Assembly (NCBI GenBank): GCA_013115135.1
Contig: JABANP010000057.1
Coordinates: forward strand, 124,001 to 188,000
Direction of reading: 5' to 3'
Length of the DNA: 64,000 nucleotides
From: Perkinsus olseni
Lineage: Eukaryota > Perkinsozoa > Perkinsida > Perkinsidae
Positions 44,774 to 56,508 of the stretch are shown in pieces; the first letter of the stretch is position 1, and each line of letters begins with the position of its first letter. The notes beneath the pieces were generated by a model. It saw only the letters and a list, made by a program, of their open reading frames with translations, did not search any database and was not told where the DNA came from. The position numbers and the translations under genes are program-made.

Positions 44774-46059
44774 ATGCTCATCATGATACCGAGTATACCA
44801 TAGGCGCAGCCCTGGAATCTGTCCGAACTCAATGTCCCATCATTGGAGCCACGTATTGGATCCATGTTCTCATTTTCTTCATATTTGTGCTTCACGCTCA
44901 ACATCGGGAAGCCGAGAGACTCGATCTCGTACGGCACATCGTCCCGGACGCAACACAATGTGTTGATCACATTGTGGTGCTACAACACATCACTCCATCG
45001 ATTTTATAGTCAGATGATGGGACTTGCGTTGAACGGTCATGCAGTTGCGGGAAGCCTTGAAAATGCAACTTGCGAGATTCTCGATATTTCTTAGGCGATT
45101 GAGGAGGTCAGAGCTTTCCTCCGATACCAATCAGCTGCTTTTCACGCCCACGGCATCTGCAAACACGGCATATATGACTATCTGCTAGATAATCATATAC
45201 AGTCGACGGGTGAGACCGCAATACCCCTGGGGCCCTGAGACAGGGCCAAACTGTTGTCTTTACTCGCGCATGCGATACCCTCGAACGCGGGAAGCGGCCC
45301 CACCTGCCGACTGGCGGGCATTTTTAACGCCTACATGATTCTGCCAGCACGTCTCCCTACATGGGATTCTTTCGCTGAGCAGTAGGTTGGAATACAGCGC
45401 GGATGATCAAACGCTGAATATACCATCAAAGATAACTCTTCGAGAGCTTTCGATCGGTACCAGTTACACCTTCATATTCTGAACTTTAGGATATGCTTAA
45501 GAATCTAAAGCATCAAAAAAGTGAGCTGGAGTGGGCCCTTTTTTGGATCACTCGAGCCAATGCGAGTCCCATTAAGCGACCGTAAACCCCTTCGCGCTAT
45601 CCGTCCCACGCGCTACTTGGCAGGTGCTATGGCTCTATCAGTTTCACGGCTCTCACGCCCCGTCAACGGCGGAAGGAAAAATAGACTTTCTTTCCTTCTT
45701 TTCTTTCCTTTCAGGAAATTAGGGAAAGTTAGGAAACTTGCGAAGGAAAGAATGATCCTATTTTTTCTCTGGGCGGCCTTTGACCGCCTCTTTCGAAAAA
45801 ACCTTGGGCGATGTGCGGAAACTGAATCGAGGGGTGAGCCAGAGTTTTTACTCAAACAAAAAAATCAGATAGCGACAATTGACCCTTAATTTACTGAGTT
45901 TTTACTCCCTGGTTGAGGAAATACTCAGACTCAGTGCCCGGCCCGGGGAATCAGTGATTCCGAATCACAATTAGACTGGATCCAATTTGTGGAGAGTGAC
46001 TCTCGGGTGAAGATCACCCGCGAGTCACTCTTCACAAAAAAACTTCGTGTAAGGCCCAG
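44774..46059. other. Repeat-rich intergenic DNA
   Basis: Begins with the post-gene repeat (to about 45010). No gene recognised beyond. Contains a perfect palindrome at 45947-45961 (7 bp, centre G) and a nested hairpin at 45993-46031 (outer 10 bp, one mismatch, inner 7 bp, loop AGA). Confidence 0.45.
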
Positions 46060-46592
46060 CTTCAAAAGCCTTGGTGTAATCGATACTTGGCAGATTTAGG
46101 CCAACCTCTACGGAACGCCGTTCAAGCAGCCCCGATCCAGTTATTGAGGACATCATATATCCGTGCCAGGATGATTATGGTCCATAATTTATGGAATAAA
46201 CCCTCCCAGCACTCGCTTGACATAGGACGATTCGGTAGCTCGAGCATCGGTCTCTCTTCCCGCAGCCTTTTTATGACGGTAGTCTTAGATATCGTCCACT
46301 CTCTGGGCTGATCCTCGTCCTTAAAACATTTGTCGCATAGTACATGTCACCACTTCGCCATCCCATCGCCAAATTTCAAGATTTCAGCAGGTGTCCCGTC
46401 TGTTCCTGTGCTTCCCCCGCTCTTGGGAGCTTTGATAGCCTGAACCACTTCTAAGCCTGAACCTAGTTGAGACCTTTGGCCTTCCATATGCAGCATGGTA
46501 GCGGATGCGCTTCCAGAAGTATTATTCCCAGTCTCAACAGGGATGTATAAATTATGCAGTATAATCCGGCACTCACCCGGATTGATAATCAA
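46060..46592 (-). pseudogene. Non-LTR retrotransposon (LINE) RT relic
   Basis: On the minus strand, TGTDGTPAEILKFGDGM matches the G-P-D-G-x-P-A-E-x-L-K start of LINE reverse transcriptases; PREWTISKTTVIKRL (P-x-x-W plus K), LPNRPMSSECWEGLFHKL (N-Y-R-P-I-S-L region) and a TAFRRGWPKS segment (the Q-x-G-F-R region) follow with proper spacing. In-frame stops at 46347-46349 and further down show it is dead. Only the N-terminal part of the RT domain remains. Confidence 0.55.
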
Positions 46593-48189
46593 AAGATGCT
46601 ATAATAGCTGCTGTAGCTGCTATTTATTCTTTCCAGTACTTTTTCGCTTCATACCGCGTTTCATCTTCGACGGGGTTTCACTAGCAGTAAAGGCCCCCGG
46701 TATCAGCATCAGGATGAAGCACCCTGCTTCAAGCACGCGAAGGTAGTCGAAGCAAGCGCCAACTCACTACTTTGGAAGCTGCAGAGGAGCTTCAAAAGCT
46801 CAGCTTTTCTCAGGTCCCAGGTAGTAGGCCCTACTAGCTAGGGGTGATGAGGTGGCCGCGATTTTTGGTGACTGCGCACCAGGCCAGTCTGCAACGTCGT
46901 GTGACGAAAGAGAACTACCGTCGCGGCTCCTCGGCGAGAGATCCTAGCAGCTATTCTCACCATGCTTCTCTCGTGCTTACCCGCGTTTGCAAGAATAATC
47001 GAGCAACCGAGGAGCCGGACAGTTTACCCGGCAGTAGTTCTTATTTACTAAGGGAGCCTAAACGGCGTTTAGTAAACGCCTCAGCTACAGAGAAGATACT
47101 CCGCGGGTTAGCGAGCAGTTTCGTGTTTTGTTCCTTACCGCTCATATCTAGCGGAGAGGCATCAGTCCGGGCACCCTGGCGGGGTGACCCTGCAAGAAGT
47201 ACTCCTTCCTGCAGACTCCCGTTGCCATCAGATCGGGGACCACACCCGAACCGCGCAGCATTCAGGAGTTCACTGATCTCCACGCGAAGGCTAAGAACTG
47301 TGAGGGTCCCGAGTACGCGATAGTCTATCGGCGATAGAGATGGGTCAACGAGTGACGGGTCTTTGGATTAGAACGAGAAGTTTGGAATGTAGTCAATCGG
47401 CTTGAACGCGTCATGGATTTTCCTGTCAGGAAACAACTGACCTTCCCTCAGTGAGGGAACAACTGATACGTGTACTAGCACCAGTGGTGAGTCACCACTG
47501 GACCATCGGTCGCGATGGATCCTCTCCTTTCCTGAGAAGGAGTGGAATGTAATTGAATTCTGCGGCGAATATTGCGTATGCGTGCATTGTCAGCCTTTGC
47601 AGCAAAGGCTTTGCTAAAGGTTCACCAATAAAAGGTCCTTTAGCTGACAACGACGAATTGCCGTTGATCGCGTGCTCCCTCTGATCACTCTCACGGCAGG
47701 AGTCTCACGTCTCATCTTCCAGCATAATATATTTAGTAGATATTATTCACACCAACCCCGTTGCAAGCCTTTTCGCTCCTGTAATGGGCGCTGAATCAGC
47801 AAAGCTGATCTCGTGACTTACGAGTTGTGGGGTTCCCGGCCGCCGCGCCGGTGAATCCTCTAGGACGATCATAGTAGCGATGCAGTCGCGGGCAAGACTG
47901 AGCATATCGTCTCCAACTGAGCACATTGGCAAGAGTCTATCTAAGCCGGAACCGGCGTTGGACTATGAACTCACACACACAGTCGCGGGGATCCCCCCTC
48001 ATCAGGTTCGGCCACTCGACTCGAGTCACTCGAGGACTGCTCTAGCGTTGTAATTTTTCCCCGCCCAACCTGGGGGAGACTCTCACTCTAATCTCTCATT
48101 TGAGGCCCTCAAATGAGACTCCCCTAGGGAGTACCAGGATCGATCAATTATTGTATCAATAATTGAACGATCTCGATATTGATCATTAA
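46593..48189. other. Repeat-rich DNA dense in short palindromes
   Basis: An open frame at 46844-47323 has no recognisable domain and is probably fortuitous. Perfect odd palindromes: 47064-47080 (8 bp, centre G), 47419-47433 (7, T), 47443-47459 (8, G), 47481-47501 (10, G), 47592-47610 (9, A), 48094-48118 (12, C) and 48144-48166 (10, loop TAT). No gene called. Confidence 0.5.
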
Positions 48190-48450
48190 TATGATATGAT
48201 AGCGGCCCGATATCCTATGCCCGCTTACCGCCGCGTAATCTCACCCGGTAGGACTCTGAGTCTTAGACTCAGTTCCGGCAAGGTGCTCCTACAAGATGGA
48301 GCTCACCGAGGAATCTTCGATGTGGTACTTGCTGGACTCTCTTCTAGAGTTTTGGCAAGTCTCTGGCTGCCTCTGCGTCATGGCTGAATCTCTCTCGTCC
48401 GAACTTCCTAAGTTCAACTTCGGACTCCGAGAGTCTCGGACCGAGACAGC
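48190..48450 (+). repeat. Dispersed repeat unit with palindromic insertions
   Basis: Homologous to 43213-43422. Relative to that copy it contains extra palindromes at 48256-48272 (CTGAGTCT, centre T), 48401-48415 (GAACTT, loop CCT) and 48426-48440 (TCCGAGA, centre G). Confidence 0.75.
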
Positions 48451-48559
48451 ACCCCTCTTCGTACTCCAGGAACACAGAAATCAATGGGCATGATATCACA
48501 CCGTTATCGGATGTTCGTGGATGCCCCATCCTGGGACTCCTCAATTCGTCTTCACTTCT

Positions 48560-49482
48560 TTATGTTCTTGCCTGTCGAAATAGGAGGCTGTACATCCGCT
48601 GAGAGCTACTGTCCTTATCTCCAGGATAGATCTCTACCTCAGTGGCTATGTACCTACGGCCAAGCGGGAGAGCAAACAGATCGAGGGGTTGGTCATCGGC
48701 GCGCTCGGGGGCACTTACTTGAGAAGTTCTTTCACTGCTGGAATGCGCTCTTCGTAGAGTCTCTCACAATCCTCATCAGCGCTGCTTTCTAGCTCCTGGC
48801 TTCCCTCAGGCATAGTGAGTATCAACGCCCGGTCGGGGACGACACTCCACTTCGTGAGCATCAGTCGTGCCTGAACAGGTCATACGAGTATAAGACATGC
48901 TGTGTGAAGCGAACTAACCTGAGCCCTTGTTCTTGGATAACCCGAGATGACCCAGGCGCTGTGGTTGCCTTCTTGGGCCTCCACAGCTGCCGCCATCGCC
49001 TCAGACATCTTCCTGTCGGTTTCAGGAGATGAGGGATCCGCGATTCCTGATGACATCACGTGAAAAAAATCGGCGACTCACGACGCGACGTTCCTCACCG
49101 CCGCAGACCTCGTCGCTTTTGATATGCACAACTTCGTGACCATCGCCCGCGGCCTTCTTCATGGCGATAAGGGAATCACAGAGGCCACTGAGGTCGATCC
49201 CTGGAGGTCCCAAGATAATAAACCTGTCAAAGAGGTAATGATGAGCGGCTCATCATGAGCCCATTGGTGACGTACGAGAATTTAAACTTACCTCCCCTTG
49301 CTGCCTCCGTGGTTAAGCCAGTCAGCCATGAATTGCAGAGGATTTTCCGGTCTCTTGAGCAGAAGATCCTGCAGTAGCTGTCGAGCAGTCTCATAGACCT
49401 GGTTACGATTGAGGTACTCCTCAGCGTCGGCCTCGAAAACTGCGGGCACTGGATGGTCGGCAGATGTGACCTCAGTGGGCAT
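48560..49482 (-). CDS. Adenylate-kinase-like protein with N-terminal RIIa/Dpy-30-like motif
   Basis: Exon 1 (from 49482) encodes EEYLNRNQVYETARQLLQDL and RPENPLQFMADWL, a dimerisation/docking-type helix pair like RIIa or Dpy-30 motifs found in flagellar adenylate kinases. Later exons give FIILGPPGIDLSGLCDSLI at the P-loop, HIKSDEVCGGIADP, WVISGYPRTRAQ (the family W-V-I-D-G-Y-P-R-T-x-x-Q), VVPDRALILTMPEG and a tail ending at 48562. Introns are about 49221-49291, 49042-49094 and others near 48860 and 48660. The P-loop lacks the usual GxGK lysine, so nucleotide phosphotransfer may be lost. Probably a ciliary or structural paralogue related to AK8 (inference). Confidence 0.65.
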
Positions 49483-49591
49483 AATGTGAATGAGATGAAC
49501 TGGAAGGAACTAGTTCTCGCCCACGCGTGAGTCTTAACGAAAGACGGCTGCTAGGAGAAGCTCAATCTACGACGGGCTCATGGGCCGTGTA

Positions 49592-52219
49592 CTATTGTCG
49601 ATGATGATTGACTCTGAGTAGGAAGCTACCGGGCGTTTCGAGTCTTTCCCAGTCCAGTAGACCGAGGAGGCCTTCCTCCATGACCTCCACAGTGTGTCGA
49701 TAGAGGTCAGGCCTCGACAACAGTAGCAGCACTCGGGTCGTTATTTCATTGACGTCGTTGTTGATGTAGCTGAACATAGGTGGTAGCAAGAGCCGAGCGA
49801 GGAAGCTTCTGCCGAGGAGCCACAACTGGAACACCCATAAGGGCCCCATCGGCGATCACTTGGCCTGCGGAGAACCTCCCGTCCCAAGGTAAGACGGCTA
49901 CCTTACAGGATTCCCTCAGGAGCTGATAATATTGGTACTGAGTATTCCCAGAGGCGCTGCCACCCGTGAAGACAACGCTGACGTTATGATGGTTGATGAG
50001 GTGTGCAGCCAATTTATCGTCAGGCTGGCCGAAGAGGAGGACGCAGTCGCCGCGATTCTCGATGGGCTGCCCGAGAGCTTCTCGAAGGCCGCGACGGGGT
50101 ACCGATACCAAAGTTGCACCGCCTCCAATGTCGAACTAGGGCTGACTACACCATATTCATCCACGACTACTGGAGAATAACCGTCGGGTAGATGAACTCT
50201 ACCTTGCAGGGCATGTGGCTCGCTCGGCATGTATAGCCATACTTGCGTGGTCCAGGTAGGAGCAATTGGACGAGGACTACCAGCAGGGGAGTAGTCCAGT
50301 ACCAGCACCATATCGTACTGACGGTAGAGTCTATCCATGAGCTCAGGGCACTTGGCCGGATCCACTCTGATATAGTCAGCTCGCCACTTCAGAGCGATCC
50401 CTAGGCAAGGCTTACAAACGCCGTTGATGTATCGAGAAGAGGTGGTGTTGTGGGGAGACTGTCTGAACTCTTGCCACCGACGATGAATCTCAGCATGCTC
50501 CAGTAGCTTGCATGCGCCTTGCTCGGGTGAGAAGTTCGTGACCGTATCCTTGGGATGCCTCCACTGAACGTCCTGGTCGAGAGTCTCCAGGAGGGCCACG
50601 TTAACGCCATGGTCTCCCTCCTCTTCAGCTGTGGCAGCTACGTGATTTAACTCCTTCATCAAGGGAGCTCTCCAAGGCGCAGGGTCAGCCGAACCGAACG
50701 TGCGGTCCTCTGCGGAGATGGTAACCAACTCAGTTAATGCCTTCAACCTGTGGACCCTCGAGGGACTGCTAGGCCTCGCCTCGGCTCTTGGGGTGCACGC
50801 ATCGTTACTCCCATCACGATGGCCCTCCGCATAACCCGGCCAGACCATGCTGAGGAACTCGAAGAGAGGCCAGGGGGTCGAGAGGATGAGCCGGTCGCTA
50901 TTCCCTCCTGTGGCGACGAGGAACCATCGACCAGCTTTTTGAACATTAACGGCTGCATCCTTCCCTGATAGTGCTTCTCTTGCCGCTAAGGCGGCATGAG
51001 TGGTGGACAGCAGATGCAGGCGGCACAACGAAGTATCTGGGTCATCATCATGGCGAGCCACGAGCTGCTCGAGTGCGGGACTGATGGCCCTCAAGCTCTC
51101 CAAAGGCTGAAGAGATGCTACAATCTCATTAAGTCGACCGAGGAGGTTCTCCGCCTCATCGGAACACTCGAAGTCGATGCCCGTCGTTCTCAGAGTGGCG
51201 ACCGCCCTTGATACCAGCCCGAATAGAGGATAGGTCGAGCGTGCTATCTCTGGCCAGGAGAAGGAGCGTAATAACAACTCCACTCCTTCTTGCATGAGTT
51301 CCGTCCGATCATTGCGTAGCCCACTTGCCGACCTCTCTTGAATGTGCCCCAACAACTGAAGGGCGAGCAGACCGGATCGGCACGTTACTGTTGTGGCGAG
51401 CTCGAGCATTGTGGCGCTGGCCGGTTCGATGAGACTCTCGAAGAGAGGCAGTCGGACTTCAAAGAATCTAGAATGAGAGAAAGCGTCGCTCAATGCGCCG
51501 TTCACCAGAGTCCAGTTGACCACACCCGACTTGTCATCATCAGGGCCACAGCAGCGGTCTATGTCGTGAAGGCTGCTCGAGTTCATTGAACAGGGATGGG
51601 TCTCTACGTAGCGGGATAAGGTGAGATTAGTCGGGGACCAGCGCCATGTCGAGCTCTGAGCGTCGGAGCCGAGAGAGCGTATGATCGCTGGTACGTTGCG
51701 CAACCAGTCGACGCTGGTGAAGCCAGGCCAGTCACCGCTGTCAAGACAAGGCTGCACTTCAGCGCTGAAGGTTGTGAGCAAGGACAATAGAAGGGCTGAG
51801 ACACCGGGTTGGCGAGAGAGGAAGTAGGCGCATACTGAGGTGGTGACGATGTCCAGGGTGAAGTGCACTGGGCATGGATGATGATAGAGAACCCTCTCGA
51901 GACAACTGCTCCGGTCGGAGTCACACTCACTGACGGAGCCGCCCATGCCTTCTATCATACGGGAGAATGCTGCATCACAGTGGGTCGAGAGGTTGGAATC
52001 CAGGAAGCGTTGAAGGTCCTCGGCAAGTGTCCCGAAGACGAAGCTACTCCAAGCGTGACGATGATCGATAGTGACCTCGGACGGCGGGCAACGGCAAGGG
52101 TCTGGCTGCTGTGAGGCACCAGCATAGAACGAGGATGGAAAGAAGCCAGACGAGGGTATGCATGCCACGACAATGGAGCGACAACAGCAGCCATCAAAAG
52201 CACTACAGTGCAGGTGCAT
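49592..52219 (-). CDS. Large putative luminal protein, C-terminal glycosyltransferase-like region
   Basis: About 850 residues in at least two exons. The N-terminus has a hydrophobic Cys-rich segment (GCCCRSIVVACIPSSGFF) that may be a signal or anchor. Many Cys and N-x-S/T sites and a long helical middle fit a secretory-pathway protein. The C-terminal part reads IGGGATLVSVPRRGLREALGQ, CVLLFGQPDDKLAAHLI and QVIADGALMGVPVVAPRQKL, then ARLLLPPMFSYINNDVNEITTRVLLLLS; the G-Q-V-x-A-D-G-A-L-M-G-V-P-V-V core resembles the donor-binding end of GT-B glycosyltransferases, a weak assignment. A 35-nt intron at about 50133-50167 fixes one frame change; a second shift near 49811 is unexplained. Confidence 0.5.
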
Positions 52220-52313
52220 TCAGTTAAACCTGTCAATATGTCAGTATCTCCCCAGATGTGACAACTCGAGCCCCTCACAACGATGAATAAAAATCGTGTC
52301 ATTGCTGCAGAGT

Positions 52314-52823
52314 CTACTTCTTCAACCGATTGAGCATTTCTTGCTCGGCCTTCCGAGCCCGTTGAACGCTCTGAGCACTTGCCAACTCCGGCACCACTTT
52401 GGTGGGGTCCTTTTCGGTATCCATCCTGTCCTTCCGCCACGAATGAAGTTCCCCGTCACACAGCTCGCCCGAGTCCGCTGCTTCATCATAGGCTGCATCG
52501 TGTAGCCGCCTCTCATACATCTCGAGCCACAATGACTTCACCATGGACAGCTCATCTTGCTTGGGACTGCCGCCAGGAGACCTCGAATTGCAGCTTCTTC
52601 ACAAGCTGTGGTATCTTCCGATCTTGAACGCCTCTAGGGTCTTCATTCGGGAATCTTTTGTTGATCGCCCCTGAGACGCGGACCAATAGAGGGCAGAGAA
52701 CAGAGAATAACCAAGGACGCAGTCGTTCCTACTCGCTATGACGGCATGGTCACTCCAGGTCGTGAAGGCCCTCGCTGCTGTAGTCAGAGATGGTCGGGCT
52801 GCCAAGACGTCCCTCGATAACAT
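52314..52823 (-). CDS. Small mitochondrial protein of unknown function
   Basis: Exon 1 encodes a presequence-like MLSRDVLAARPSLTTAARAF followed by TTWSDHAVIASRNDCVLG. A 41-nt intron (about 52670-52713) leads to AINKRFPNEDPRGVQDRK and LVKKLQFE; the last exon is QDELSMVKSLWLEMYERRL to the stop at 52314, charged and probably helical. Joining the last two exons requires removing only 22 nt (about 52560-52581), which is shorter than any other intron here, so that join is doubtful. No domain recognised; matrix or inner-membrane complex subunit is a guess. Confidence 0.5.
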
Positions 52824-52862
52824 TAAAAAAAGACGAAAACTGAGAGATATTCCACGCCACAT

Positions 52863-53531
52863 TTATGAGGTGTTTCGTCCGGCAGGATGATGCAAGAAAG
52901 GACCCCACACCCGCTAGGTTTTTGATACTGTACGAATTCGTGTACGAATGGTGAGCATGAAGGTGTAGCTAGTACCATTCGGAAGGTGTGGGAGAATTCT
53001 CCATAACGGTGCACGAAGCGTTCCATTCGAGGGAAGGGTACAAAACCCGAGAGGGCATGCGGGTTCCCACACTATCGCCGAGGGGCTCTTGGCAAGGACA
53101 ACCGGATCCTCGGAGATGCCTCCTCACAACATGGTCCTGTACCTTGGATTTTAGGAATTGCCCGAAATGCGTCAAAAAGATCCTAGTTCGTCGACCAAGC
53201 AGCATCGAGTCGCTGCTGATAGTTCATCGCCTGTGCCGAAAACTGCGGCCAAATAGTGTTCCACTACCTATCAAAAGGCATCTGCCTAGCACCGAAGCAG
53301 AATCTCTATCGGGGTGGTAGCGTGACAAAAGTTGACGATTCCCTTGTTCCATAGACCGATTCTGACTCATGGAATCGATTCTGGGATTAGAACTTTCACA
53401 CGTTCAATGCGGTTCCGAAGTTGGGTTTAGAGCTTCAGAATAGGTTTATTCAACCGGTACAATTCCGATAACTATTTGAAAGAACCGTTGTGCATTTTTC
53501 GTGCACTTTCTTCTCAATCCTCGTTGTTGTT
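52863..53531. other. Intergenic region between divergent genes
   Basis: Lies between the minus-strand mitochondrial gene and the plus-strand membrane-protein gene, so it should contain both promoters. Open frames here are short and unrecognisable. Confidence 0.4.
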
Positions 53532-54990
53532 ATGCGAGCCAGTCATAATGATCAGCCATCAACGACAGGCCGAGATGATGAATCAGCGGATGTATCGAAG
53601 GTGACGAGTGACGTGAAGTTCCAAAGTGCGGCGGTACAAAGGCTGAACATCGGGATTTTATTCAAGCACGGCGAAGCGGATCATGCGCAGTTGGGAGTGA
53701 ACAACAGATACTTTTTGGCGTTCATACGGTTGGTGGCCTTTGGCTTGAATACATGGCTCATAGTGTACACCTTCATAGAGGTCTACAATGCTGTTAAGAT
53801 GCTCAATTTGGTGGAGTTACTCTTGTACGGCCGCGGCTATGATGAACAGGGAATGACTGACCAATGCAAGAAAGATGCCAATGGAAGATGCTTCGAGCAC
53901 TTGAGCATACTCATAGCCCAGGTGGGGTGCATCAGCAGACGGGGCCGTTTGGAAGGGTGAAGTCAGGTTGTTATCGAGCTCGGCAGTCTGTCTTACATGT
54001 ATTTACGGCTACTATTCCTTCTGGTCGGTCTTATGTTCAACCATGATCGGCATGGCAGGGCGAGGACGGTTCTCAAAGCCTCTAGGGCTATGATATACAT
54101 TTCTGGGGTCTCGACGTTGATGTTCTCGCCAAGCCCTATGCTGCTGCAAACTATATGGAACTACATGAATGACCTATACCTGGTAAACTGCCCGAGAGCG
54201 CTTCTAAAGGAGGATTCTCCACTAGGAGGAAGCACGGCAGGCGGTCGAACGAAAGACGAGGTAGTAGCAGAGGGACGGTAGTGGTATACAGTACAGGAGC
54301 ATTCAGGTTGCCCATGGATCGATGATGTCCATAGATCCATCGGCGGGGCTAAGCGGAAGGGCTATACTTCGCAGGGCCCTTCATTTGATGGGCAGAGTTA
54401 GCTTGCTGCTGCTTTTTGGTATCGTGGTGGGCTGCAGTTGCTTCTTCCTCATCTGCAAGCTCACTTCCTTGAGTTTTGCTATCAAACACAACGTCTTCTC
54501 CCAGCTCCGGGTCCTACCGCTGATAACGTACATAGGAGCGCTCAATCAGCTGGTGATAACGCCTGCCCTACCTGGCTGTGGGGACAGTTCCCATCTTCAG
54601 GCATATGTCAAGGACTCGCAATGGAACAGGGGAGCGAGCGAGCAGCTTTATCAGAACTATAGGTTCCTGTTCTCGGCGCCGACCTCGGGAGGGCCTTCTG
54701 GGACTGCTGTGAGGGAGGCTAGGAGAAAGAAGAAGCAGGAAGAAATCCTCTTATTTCGAGCGAGGATAGTTTCCACGTTGCTGACGCAGTAGGTGATCGT
54801 GTTGGCTCCTCATTGGAAGAGGTGCATCCTCAGGTTTGGTCTGATCCGAGGATTCTTACTATCGCTGTCTCTAGAGGTCCGCGATGAAGCCTTCGTGGCT
54901 CATCATGCACCTATAAAGGCTAACTCTATGCATTCCGGGAAGAGGTCGTCTAAGAGCGCTATTCGTAACATAAGTTATCCATCATTCTGA
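53532..54990 (+). CDS. Multi-pass membrane protein, paralogue 1
   Basis: Start MRASHNDQPSTTGRDDESADV gives a hydrophilic N-terminus. Membrane segments include YFLAFIRLVAFGLNTWLIVY, LGSLSYMYLRLLFLLVGLMF, a segment with VSLLLLFGIVVGCSCFFLIC, and hydrophobic stretches around LPLITYIGALNQL. The loop GYDEQGMTDQCKKDANGRC carries two Cys. Confident introns are about 53920-53966 and 54790-54836, which join the exon ending LLTQ to FGLIRGFLLSLSLEVRDEAF. Shares ISGxSTLxFSPSxML, FLICKLTSLSFAI, ALNQL and VRDEAF/VQDEAF with the next gene, so the two are tandem paralogues. No known family recognised. Confidence 0.65.
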
Positions 54991-55094
54991 GCGAATAGTC
55001 GTACGTTCATGCTGCCATGAATCATTTCCAGTACACTCCTCGCAGGCTGTCTTGGGTTCATGATGGGAGTTGGCTTCACTAGCCTTATCGGAGA

Positions 55095-56508
55095 ATGCAA
55101 CCATGGGAGGGGCCAAGTCAGCGGCCTTCATCGTCGTCGTCTGCGGTCGGCCCTCGGCATCACCCGACGCCGTTCTTCACGACGGTCACTCCCTCATCGC
55201 GATCCAGGCGCCCTTACTACTTCGGACGGAGACGTAGGCCTCGATTGAAGGTGTCATCTCCCTCTCTCAGCAGACCTAGGCTGAACTCGAGCCTCTACGC
55301 TTTCGGGAGCTACACTACTGCTGCTGAAAGAGAGTGGCAGTCGAGGAAGCTGAAGTGCCTTGTTGAGTTGCAAGACGCTGCGTCGACCAACTTCCAGCCC
55401 TTCTGGGTGCAGGCTATGAACTTGGCCTTGATGCTCGAGTATGAGCGTAGTAGGTTGTGGAGGATCGGTGACGCCTCCTTCCGTTTGCTCACCGTCTGCC
55501 TCAACACTGGCTTCATCGCCTTCACCTTCTATCAAGCCATGAAGTCCATATCGGGCCTTAACCTGCTCGTGGTTTTGGCCTTTGGTAGGAGATGAAGCTG
55601 TACGAGAGGCGGGCGCGGTGCCACCTAACTGCGAGGATCCTGAAATGGTCAACGACCAGGAGTGTTTCTCGTATGTCCGTATACTGCTAGTGCAAGTGGT
55701 TATAGAATTACTGGCGATTGTCATCATGTGGGCGCAGCTGCTGGTCACCCTCGCGACCTCCAGAAGCCTTCTTCGGATAAAGATTACAATGCTGCACATA
55801 TCGGGCTTCTCAACCCTGCTCTTCTCCCCCAGCAACATGCTCGTACAGGACCTGTGGCGCTTCGTCTGGACGCACTTAGGACCACGCGGGGACGACCCAT
55901 CGGCTGTGGCGCGACTGGAACGACGTCGAAGTACTGCTGATCTGGCACTTCGAGCTGAAGTTCATGTACGGGAATTGGCGGCTAGAGTGGCTTGGTCTAT
56001 GAAGGCTTTGATGGCGGTGGTAGTTTTCGCTATCATCTTCCTTCTCACCGCATCGTTCCTCATATGCAAACTCACGTCTCTTAGTTTTGCTATCGAGGGC
56101 ACCAGCTTGGGCCTGTCCCTCTTCCCAATACTGTCCTATGTTGCAGCTCTCAATCAGCTGTCTTACGCAATGGACGTCCGTTGGTTCGATGGTGCCTTCG
56201 AGCACCTCTACCACAACTTCCCCTGGCTGTCATCAGTTACTAGAGGCTTTCACAACAGCCCCTATGTCACCGGTCTGCGAGCTGCTCGCCAGAGAAGGCG
56301 CAGCCAGATAACGACTTTCCGGCGAAGGATCCTCGAGGGGTTGATCAGACGCCACGGTCGACTACTTGGTGGTCTGCTAGCACTCAGTGTCACAGTTCAG
56401 GATGAAGCCTTCATCGCCTACTTCCCTGCCCATCAGCTGCGGCCAAGGGATATGCCCAACACAACCCCTGGCGAACTACCATTCAGCGGACTGCGAGCTG
56501 CCTCGTAG
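55095..56508 (+). CDS. Multi-pass membrane protein, paralogue 2
   Basis: Longer Ser/Arg-rich N-terminus (GPSQRPSSSSSAVGPRHHP) followed by FWVQAMNLALMLEYERSRLW, a membrane helix FRLLTVCLNTGFIAFTFYQ, then after a small intron near 55590 the loop PPNCEDPEMVNDQECFSY and helices VVIELLAIVIMWAQLLVTL, ALMAVVVFAIIFLLTASFLI and LFPILSYVAALNQL. C-terminal basic region and VTVQDEAFIAYFPAHQ. Ends at 56508. Homologous to 53532-54990. The exact donor of the first intron is not settled. Function unknown; it could be a transporter or organelle membrane protein. Confidence 0.65.

Noticed and set aside
45500..45889. 122-codon plus-strand frame rich in Arg/Phe
   Set aside because: No recognisable domain or signal and surrounded by repeats; not supported as a gene.
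46844..47323. 159-codon plus-strand frame
   Set aside because: No signal peptide, domain or homologue recognised, and it lies in palindrome-rich repeat DNA; likely fortuitous.
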